Assembly (NCBI GenBank): GCA_041659545.1 | Contig: JBAZYB010000159.1 | Span: 1-9,552 of the forward strand | Source: Hyphomicrobium_A sp041659545 | GTDB taxonomy: Bacteria; Pseudomonadota; Alphaproteobacteria; Rhizobiales; Hyphomicrobiaceae | Length of the DNA stretch: 9,552 nucleotides | Direction: 5' to 3' | Part shown: one piece after another, positions 5,893-9,552 of the stretch | How the letters are laid out: each line of letters begins with the position of its first letter | How positions within the stretch are numbered: position 1 is the first letter of the stretch | Translations under genes and position numbers: made by a program | The notes under the pieces: generated by a model | The model's input: only the letters and a program-made list of their open reading frames with translations | Told to the model about the DNA's origin: nothing | The model's database searches: none

Positions 5893-6218
5893 GCGGCATC
5901 CACATGGGCGAGCTACGCACGCGCGTTGTGCTCGAAGCACCAGAGCGTGCTGATGATGGCGGGGGCGGCGCCGCCGTGACCTGGTCGACGGTGGCAGATG
6001 TGTGGGCGCGCGTGTCGCCATCGGGTGGCGGCGAAGCGTTCGAGCTCGACCGCGTCGCCGGCAAGGTGAGTCATGAGATCGTTATCCGCTACAGAGACGG
6101 CGTCACGCCCTCGATGCGGTTTGCGATCGGTGCGCGAGTGCTCGACATCCGTGCCGCCTTCGATCCGGATGGCCGGCGGCATTGGCTGCGCTGCTTCGTC
6201 GAGGAGCGCGACCTGTGA
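5889..6218 (+). CDS. Phage head closure / head-tail joining protein (GTA gp7)
   Basis: This 109-residue protein is a small beta-rich stopper that sits between the adaptor ring and the tail terminator (H_tail_joining family). The landmarks are MGELRTRVVLEAPERADDGG near the start, the run VTWSTVADVWARVSPSGGGE, then SHEIVIRYRDGVTPSMRFAI and RVLDIRAAFDPDGRRHWLRC. All are standard for this family. The start ATG 5889 overlaps the adaptor stop codon. An internal ATG at codon 6 (MGELRTRV) is a possible alternative start. The gene is in the usual gp6-gp7-gp8 order and appears intact. Confidence 0.9.
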   Translation: MSGIHMGELRTRVVLEAPERADDGGGGAAVTWSTVADVWARVSPSGGGEAFELDRVAGKVSHEIVIRYRDGVTPSMRFAIGARVLDIRAAFDPDGRRHWLRCFVEERDL

Positions 6219-6388
6219 GGCTATCGGCGACGACGACGCGGCTCAACGAGGCGCGGCTGGTCGACCGCGCCAAGGCATTGGCGCAGCGGCGGCGGGAAGC
6301 GGTGCCGCAACAACCTATCGAGGTGAGCAATGGCGAGCGCGAGCTGGGCGCTGCAGCAGGCGATCTACGCCAGCCTGACGAGCGATAG
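6215..6388 (+). CDS. Possible small protein between gp7 and gp8, unknown function
   Basis: This 57-residue frame starts at GTG 6215, overlapping the gp7 stop (GTGA), and fills the 111-bp gap before gp8, running 59 bases into it. The product is charged and arginine-rich (TTRLNEARLVDRAKALAQRR). I recognise no family and no motif. Arguments for it are the coupled start and the otherwise unexplained gap in a compact operon. Arguments against are the long overlap with gp8, the non-ATG start, and the frequency of open frames in high-GC DNA. Confidence 0.3.
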   Translation: MRLSATTTRLNEARLVDRAKALAQRRREAVPQQPIEVSNGERELGAAAGDLRQPDER

Positions 6389-6740
6389 TTCGCTTCTGGC
6401 GTTGATTGGAGGCGCGCGCATTTATGACGACGTGCCGGAGCGGAAGATCTTCCCGTACGTCACCTTCGCGGCGGCGACGGAGCGCGACTGGAGCGCTGGT
6501 AGCGAGGTGGGTAGCGAGCACGGCGTGGTTCTGCACGTCTGGTCGCGCGGCGCCGGACGCAAGGAGGCGCTGGCGATTGCGGGTTCGCTGTGCGCTCGGC
6601 TGCACGATGCGGCGCTGACGCTTGCCGGGCATCGGCTGATCAATCTGCGCCACGAGACGAGCGAAGTACGTCGTGATGCGGACGGCGAGACCTACCATGG
6701 GATCGTACGGCTGCGCGCGGTCACCGAGCCGTTGCCGTAA
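6330..6740 (+). CDS. Tail terminator / DUF3168 family protein (GTA gp8)
   Basis: This 136-residue protein of the DUF3168 family is expected to cap the head-proximal end of the tail tube and join it to the stopper. It starts at ATG 6330 with gaggtga just upstream. Family landmarks are WALQQAIYASLTSDSSLLAL near the start, ARIYDDVPERKIFPYVTFAA, VVLHVWSRGAGRKEALAIAG, and the ending GIVRLRAVTEPLP. It appears complete. A small inverted repeat (ttgccg / cggcaa) straddles its stop codon, but it is too short to call a terminator. Confidence 0.9.
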   Translation: MASASWALQQAIYASLTSDSSLLALIGGARIYDDVPERKIFPYVTFAAATERDWSAGSEVGSEHGVVLHVWSRGAGRKEALAIAGSLCARLHDAALTLAGHRLINLRHETSEVRRDADGETYHGIVRLRAVTEPLP

Positions 6741-6778
6741 AGCGGCAATGGAACACCAATAAACGGAAGGTGGATGAG

Positions 6779-7192
6779 ATGGCGGCACAGAAGGGCAAGG
6801 ACCTGCTGTTGAAGGTCGACAGCGACGGCAGCGGCTCGTTCGCGACCATCGCGGGATTGCGGACGCGGACGCTGGCGTTCAACGCCGAGTCGGTGGACGT
6901 GACACACGCCGAGAGCGCCGGGCAGTGGCGCGAGCTGCTGGCTGGCGCCGGTGTCAAATCGGCGCGGCTCACGGGCGCCGGCATCTTCAAGGACGCGGCT
7001 TCGGATGAGATCGTGCGCGGCTATGTGTTCAATGGCACGATCCGCGACTGGCAGGTCGTGGTGCCCGATTTCGGCACCGTCGAAGGCCCATTCCACATCG
7101 GCTCGTTCGAGCTGACGGGGCGGCACGATGGCGAGGTTGCATTCGAGATTGCGCTGGAGTCGGCCGGTGAGCTCAGCTTCACCGCGGCTTAG
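6779..7192 (+). CDS. Major tail tube protein, TP901-1 type (GTA gp9)
   Basis: This 137-residue protein polymerises into the tail tube. I chose ATG 6779 (MAAQKGKDLLLKVD) because ggaaggtgg at about 6766-6773 is correctly spaced for it. The in-frame GTG at 6770 lies inside that site. Family landmarks are KGKDLLLKVDSDGSGSFATI, then FNAESVDVTHAESAGQWREL, DASDEIVRGYVFNG-type core residues, and IGSFELTGRHDGEVAFEIAL with the final ESAGELSFTAA. It is the usual length for siphophage and GTA tail-tube subunits of this group. It is followed by 54 bases and then a YnfA gene in place of the expected gp10. Confidence 0.9.
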   Translation: MAAQKGKDLLLKVDSDGSGSFATIAGLRTRTLAFNAESVDVTHAESAGQWRELLAGAGVKSARLTGAGIFKDAASDEIVRGYVFNGTIRDWQVVVPDFGTVEGPFHIGSFELTGRHDGEVAFEIALESAGELSFTAA

Positions 7193-7246
7193 GCCACTCG
7201 ACAATGCCTGCGCCTCTGGCATGGTGAGCGTCGACCAGGGGGAACC

Positions 7247-7573
7247 ATGAACACGCTCGCTATCTACGTCGCCGCGGCTATTGCCGAGATCGGCGGATGT
7301 TTCGCGCTGTGGGTGGTGACGCGGCAGGGCGCATCTCAGCTGTGGCTCATTCCGGGCATTGCCAGCCTGGTGCTGTTCGGCTGGTTGCTGACGCGCGTGG
7401 ACGTGGAGTTCGCCGGACGCGCCTATGCCGTCTACGGCGGCATTTATATTGCTGCGTCTCTCGTCTGGCTGTGGGCCGTCGAGGGGCGCGTTCCCGACCG
7501 CTGGGACGTGCTGGGGGCGGCGATTTGCGTTAGCGGGGCGCTGATCATTCTCTACGCGCCGCGCAGCGCATAG
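7247..7573 (+). CDS. YnfA family (UPF0060) inner-membrane protein
   Basis: This 108-residue protein is almost entirely hydrophobic, with four predicted membrane helices at roughly 5-25, 30-48, 59-78 and 85-103. Landmarks of the YnfA/UPF0060 family are AAAIAEIGGCFALWVVTRQG, the segment GRAYAVYGGIYIAASLVWLW, and VPDRWDVLGAAICVSGALII. The family is related to small multidrug resistance transporters, and some members have been linked to efflux of cationic compounds. The substrate here is unknown. ATG 7247 has a strong aggggga upstream. It sits between tail tube gp9 and chaperone gp10 on the same strand, with short gaps (54 and 91 bases), and has no obvious role in particles. It looks like a passenger gene using the cluster's transcription. 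Confidence 0.92.
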   Translation: MNTLAIYVAAAIAEIGGCFALWVVTRQGASQLWLIPGIASLVLFGWLLTRVDVEFAGRAYAVYGGIYIAASLVWLWAVEGRVPDRWDVLGAAICVSGALIILYAPRSA

Positions 7574-7664
7574 CGCCTCGTTTCTCCGATCAACCGTCCG
7601 ACTGGACTCCGGCCGGCGTTTGGGTAGCCAAGCGTGCGGCGTCGCATGCCTATGAGGGAAATCG

Positions 7665-8036
7665 ATGGCCAATGCACATCGTGGCGAGGTCGAAGCCGTG
7701 CTCGACGGCAAGACGTTTCGCCTCTGCCTGACACTTGGTGCGCTCGCCGATCTGGAGGCCGCGTTCGGCGATGAAGACATGCTGGCCTTGGCGCAGCGCT
7801 TCGGCGGGGGACGGCTGTCGGCCAGTGATTGCGTGCGGGTCATTGGCGCGGGACTGCGCGGCGGAGGCTATGAGATCAACGACGAGGCGGTGCGGTCGAT
7901 GCGGGCTGAGAATGGCGCGGCTGGGTATGTCGATGTCGTGGCGCGGCTGCTGCGCGCGACATTTGGCGAGGACTCCGACGGACGCCGGGCTTCGGCGGAG
8001 GAGCAAGGCAGCGGCCCTTTCCCTGGGACGACGTGA
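7665..8036 (+). CDS. GTA gp10 tail-assembly chaperone (GTA_TIM / tail tube family)
   Basis: This 123-residue protein starts at ATG 7665 with agggaaa upstream. MANAHRGEVEAVLDGKTFRL, LTLGALADLEAAFGDEDML, and RVIGAGLRGGGYEINDEAV are typical of the GTA gp10 family (Pfam GTA-gp10). This family occupies the place of lambda gpG, the first of two tail-assembly chaperones in long-tailed phages. Those chaperones help the tape measure and tube subunits assemble. The stop codon TGA at 8034-8036 overlaps the gp10.1 ATG. A slippery heptamer lies 13 bases before the stop, suggesting that some ribosomes shift to -1 and make a gp10-gp10.1 fusion. The tape measure partner gene is not in the window. Confidence 0.87.
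   Translation: MANAHRGEVEAVLDGKTFRLCLTLGALADLEAAFGDEDMLALAQRFGGGRLSASDCVRVIGAGLRGGGYEINDEAVRSMRAENGAAGYVDVVARLLRATFGEDSDGRRASAEEQGSGPFPGTT
8015..8021 (+). promoter_or_regulatory. Candidate -1 ribosomal frameshift heptamer C CCT TTC
   Basis: Read in the gp10 frame the bases are C CCT TTC, a perfect X XXY YYZ slippery site; after slippage the tRNAs would pair with CCC and TTT. The shifted frame reads GPFPWDDVMAVGFGLLG and runs directly into gp10.1. FPWD followed by a methionine is the usual beginning of the gp10.1 family, but here it has no start codon upstream in its own frame: the frame is closed by TGA 7907-7909 and has no ATG, GTG or TTG until 8033. No convincing stimulatory hairpin is seen downstream. 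Confidence 0.5.
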
Positions 8037-8236
8037 TGGCTGTAGGCTTTGGCCTGCTCGGTCTTGCGTCGAAGGACTTCTGGGCGATGACGCCGCGTGA
8101 GCTGGCAGCTGCCATCCGCGGGCGGATTGGACCGCAGCTGGGCGGCCCGCCGAGCAAAGGCGACGTGATAGCGATCTATGGACGCATGCGCGCTTCGCAG
8201 CCTATCGAGCAACGCAGTGTATCGCTGAAGCTCTAA
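8036..8236 (+). CDS. Phage tail assembly chaperone (GTA gp10.1, Phage_TAC_6 / rcc01693 family)
   Basis: From ATG 8036 the product is 66 residues. GFGLLGLASKDFWAMTPREL is the diagnostic segment of this small family (GLGxLxLxPxxFWxMTPxEL). The ATG overlaps the gp10 stop as TGATG, so coupled reinitiation is possible. An in-frame GTG at 8033 is an alternative. Conserved family residues FPWDDV lie just upstream in the same frame, within gp10, without a usual start codon, which favours expression partly as a -1 frameshift fusion to gp10. The C-terminal end, SKGDVIAIYGRMRASQPIEQ, is charged and unremarkable. It is the last GTA gene in the window. The expected tape measure gene does not follow. Confidence 0.82.
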   Translation: MAVGFGLLGLASKDFWAMTPRELAAAIRGRIGPQLGGPPSKGDVIAIYGRMRASQPIEQRSVSLKL

Positions 8237-8332
8237 CGTGTGCCGTGTGCGGGGGGGCGCACATTCATGGCGCGTTCAGCCCGCGTAGATTAACCAAGAA
8301 TGATGGATGCCACTCATTTTTTGAATAGATAG

Positions 8333-8629
8333 ATGACTTGGATTCTTGCTCTCATACTTTGCTGCGCCACCGTCTTTAACTCAGCTTCCACCGCGCCGGC
8401 GGCGTGCATCACCGATTGGTCGATCGCGGCGCCCATCGTCTACAAGGAGAAGCTGACCACGGTCGAGGCGCTATCGCGCATTGCAGCTGATCGGCTCGCC
8501 GGCAGCAGCATAGTCAGGACAGCGCTGTGCGAGGCCGACGGCGCTTTCTACTATCGAATCGTGATGCGCGACAGCCATGGCCGGCTGTCTACGCACTCCG
8601 TCGATGCGCGCGCTCCGTTCGGCAAATAG
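8333..8629 (+). CDS. Small secreted protein, possibly PepSY/FeuN-like periplasmic regulator
   Basis: The 98-residue product has a signal peptide: a hydrophobic stretch over residues 3-15 and a likely signal peptidase I site in the STAPAA region near residues 20-24. The mature part begins CITDWSIAAPIVYKEKLTTV and contains a second cysteine in TALCEADG, so one disulfide bond is possible. The rest (GAFYYRIVMRDSHGRLSTHS, VDARAPFG) has the look of a short PepSY-like domain, though I cannot confirm the family. Small periplasmic proteins of this kind (FeuN in Sinorhizobium) sit by and modulate the FeuP/FeuQ two-component system, and a FeuP-like gene lies about 530 bases downstream. No Shine-Dalgarno is obvious before ATG 8333. 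The function is uncertain. Confidence 0.65.
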   Translation: MTWILALILCCATVFNSASTAPAACITDWSIAAPIVYKEKLTTVEALSRIAADRLAGSSIVRTALCEADGAFYYRIVMRDSHGRLSTHSVDARAPFGK

Positions 8630-8718
8630 TCGATGCGAGGCACCGGCTTTCTGGGTTCTCAAGTATCGCCTAAGCTCCGGTCATTGTCGGATCGAAGGAC
8701 AGTAGAACGGAGGAACCG

Positions 8719-9081
8719 ATGCCATACGTCGACGGGTTCGTTTTGCCGGTGCCGAAAAAGAAACTCGACGCCTACCGCAAACTGGCGCTCAAGGCGGGCA
8801 AAGTCTGGATGGAACACGGTGCGCTGGGATTCAGGGAATGCGTCGCCGACGACGTGAAGCCCGGCAAACTGACATCGTTTCCGCAGAGCGTGAAGCTCAA
8901 GCCGGGCGAGGTCGTTGTGTTCTCGTACATCGTCTACAGGAATCGGGCAGCGCGCGACAGGGTCAACGCCAAGGTGATGGCGGACCCGAGGCTGAAGAAG
9001 ATGATGGAGGGCAAGGACATGCCGTTTGACGGAAAGCGGTTGATCTACGGCGGCTTCGAGACGCTGGTGGCCCTCGGCTGA
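8719..9081 (+). CDS. DUF1428 family protein (YbaA-like)
   Basis: The 120-residue cytoplasmic protein starts at ATG 8719 with a strong ggagga at about 8709-8714. MPYVDGFVLPVPKKKLDAYR is the hallmark N-terminus of DUF1428. ALGFRECVADDVKPGK and VVVFSYIVYRNRAARDRVNA, then FDGKRLIYGGFETLV at the end, complete the domain at its usual length. The family has a ferredoxin-like, dimeric alpha/beta-barrel fold, and no enzymatic role is established. It is an ordinary chromosomal gene outside the GTA. It separates the small secreted protein from the response regulator. A short inverted repeat (gccca / tgggc, 9084-9097) follows the stop but lacks a T tract. Confidence 0.93.
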   Translation: MPYVDGFVLPVPKKKLDAYRKLALKAGKVWMEHGALGFRECVADDVKPGKLTSFPQSVKLKPGEVVVFSYIVYRNRAARDRVNAKVMADPRLKKMMEGKDMPFDGKRLIYGGFETLVALG

Positions 9082-9159
9082 TTGCCCACGCTTGGGCTAG
9101 GATGAATCGACCTGCCCCGCTATAGTCCGCGCGGATTCTAGCAGCAGAGCGGGTGGCAC

Positions 9160-9552
9160 GTGCGCGTCCTGGTCGTCGAGGATGACAAAGATCTGAACCG
9201 GCAGCTCGTCGCGGCGCTGAGTGACGCCGGCTATGCGGTTGATTCGGCCTTCGATGGCGAGGACGGCTATTTCCTTGGCGATACGGAGCCCTACGACATC
9301 GTCATCCTCGATATCGGCCTGCCGAAAATGGATGGCATCTCCGTTCTCGAACAGTGGCGGCGCTCAGACCGGAAGATGCCGGTGATCATCTTAACGGCGC
9401 GCGACCGCTGGAGTGACAAGGTCGCCGGAATGGACGCCGGCGCGGATGATTATGTCGCCAAGCCGTTTCACATGGAGGAACTGCTGGCTCGCGTCAGGGC
9501 GCAAGTGCGCCGTGCAACGGGGCATGCCAAGAGCGAGCTCGAGTGTGGACCG
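9160..9552 (+). CDS. OmpR-family response regulator, FeuP-like (partial, runs off the window)
   Basis: The frame starts at GTG 9160, is closed upstream by TAG 9139-9141 with no ATG between, and stays open to the last base (131 codons). It reads MRVLVVEDDKDLNRQLVAAL and is a complete receiver domain: acidic Asp8 and Asp9, phospho-acceptor Asp51 in VILDIGLPKMDG, Thr79 in ILTARD and Lys101 in VAKPFH. LTARDRWSDKVAGMDAGADD and ATGHAKSELECGP are characteristic of the FeuP/PhoP-like subgroup of rhizobial regulators, which have a winged-helix DNA-binding domain; here that domain is cut off. FeuP with the kinase FeuQ responds to osmotic conditions in Sinorhizobium; the role here is inferred only. A TATAGT at 9121-9126 could be a -10 element, but no good -35 is placed. 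Confidence 0.9.
   Translation, partial: MRVLVVEDDKDLNRQLVAALSDAGYAVDSAFDGEDGYFLGDTEPYDIVILDIGLPKMDGISVLEQWRRSDRKMPVIILTARDRWSDKVAGMDAGADDYVAKPFHMEELLARVRAQVRRATGHAKSELECGP

Noticed and set aside
5197..6021. Long minus-strand open frame (274 codons) opposite the adaptor gene
   Set aside because: Its peptide is rich in Arg/His with no recognisable family, and it lies antisense to a clear gp6 gene. It is a by-product of high GC and codon bias.
6692..7843. Minus-strand open frame of 383 codons
   Set aside because: It spans the antisense of gp8 end, gp9, YnfA and the start of gp10, all clear + strand genes. The translated sequence is low-complexity and unlike any family.
8245..8262. Hairpin gtgtgc / gcgcac with a run of G as loop after gp10.1, as a possible terminator
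   Set aside because: The stem is only 6 bp with a wobble pair and there is no T tract after it. The gap 8237-8332 otherwise shows nothing convincing.
9092..9126. Possible promoter for the response regulator (TTGGGC ... TATAGT)
   Set aside because: The spacer between the two boxes would be about 23 bases, too long for a standard promoter, and no better -35 was found.

Overview
The window is high-GC (about 65% by eye) and reads as an alphaproteobacterial chromosome, most likely Hyphomicrobiales (Rhizobiales). Two things support this. The main block follows the gene order of the Rhodobacter capsulatus-type gene transfer agent (GTA). The last gene is a FeuP-like response regulator of the rhizobial type. 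All real genes are on the + strand.

Bases 1-8236 are a GTA or GTA-like prophage head/tail cluster in canonical order: end of the large terminase (gp2), portal (gp3), HK97-type prohead protease (gp4), major capsid (gp5), head-tail adaptor (gp6), head closure/stopper (gp7), tail terminator (gp8), tail tube (gp9), then the tail-assembly chaperone pair gp10/gp10.1. A YnfA-family membrane protein gene sits between gp9 and gp10. The tape measure, distal tail and baseplate genes (gp11-gp15) that normally follow are absent. The cluster ends after gp10.1 and ordinary chromosomal genes begin: a small secreted protein, a DUF1428 protein and the response regulator.

The standout is the portal gene. The portal fold ends near residue 388, but the reading frame continues for about 230 residues. 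The extension has a glycine-rich linker with the motif SPDQPRVSAGNSGGGQWT, then a domain that looks like a CdiA-CT RNase A-type toxin, with the His/Arg/(Thr or Ser)-x-Tyr catalytic pattern visible. A CdiI-like immunity gene starts one base after its stop codon. Next come a second copy of the linker with a decayed piece of a related toxin, and then a second, diverged copy of the normal portal 3' end lying directly in front of the protease gene. This looks like a polymorphic-toxin cassette inserted at the 3' end of a GTA portal gene, with the displaced original tail left behind as a scar. The toxin-immunity segment is visibly less GC-rich than the structural genes.

Smaller signals are three copies of a 28-bp palindromic repeat (one coding, exactly at the portal/toxin junction), a perfect X XXY YYZ slippery heptamer suggesting a -1 frameshift between gp10 and gp10.1, and a hairpin-rich gap with an intrinsic-terminator-like structure after the capsid gene. 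All functional calls are from reading the sequence. No database search was run.
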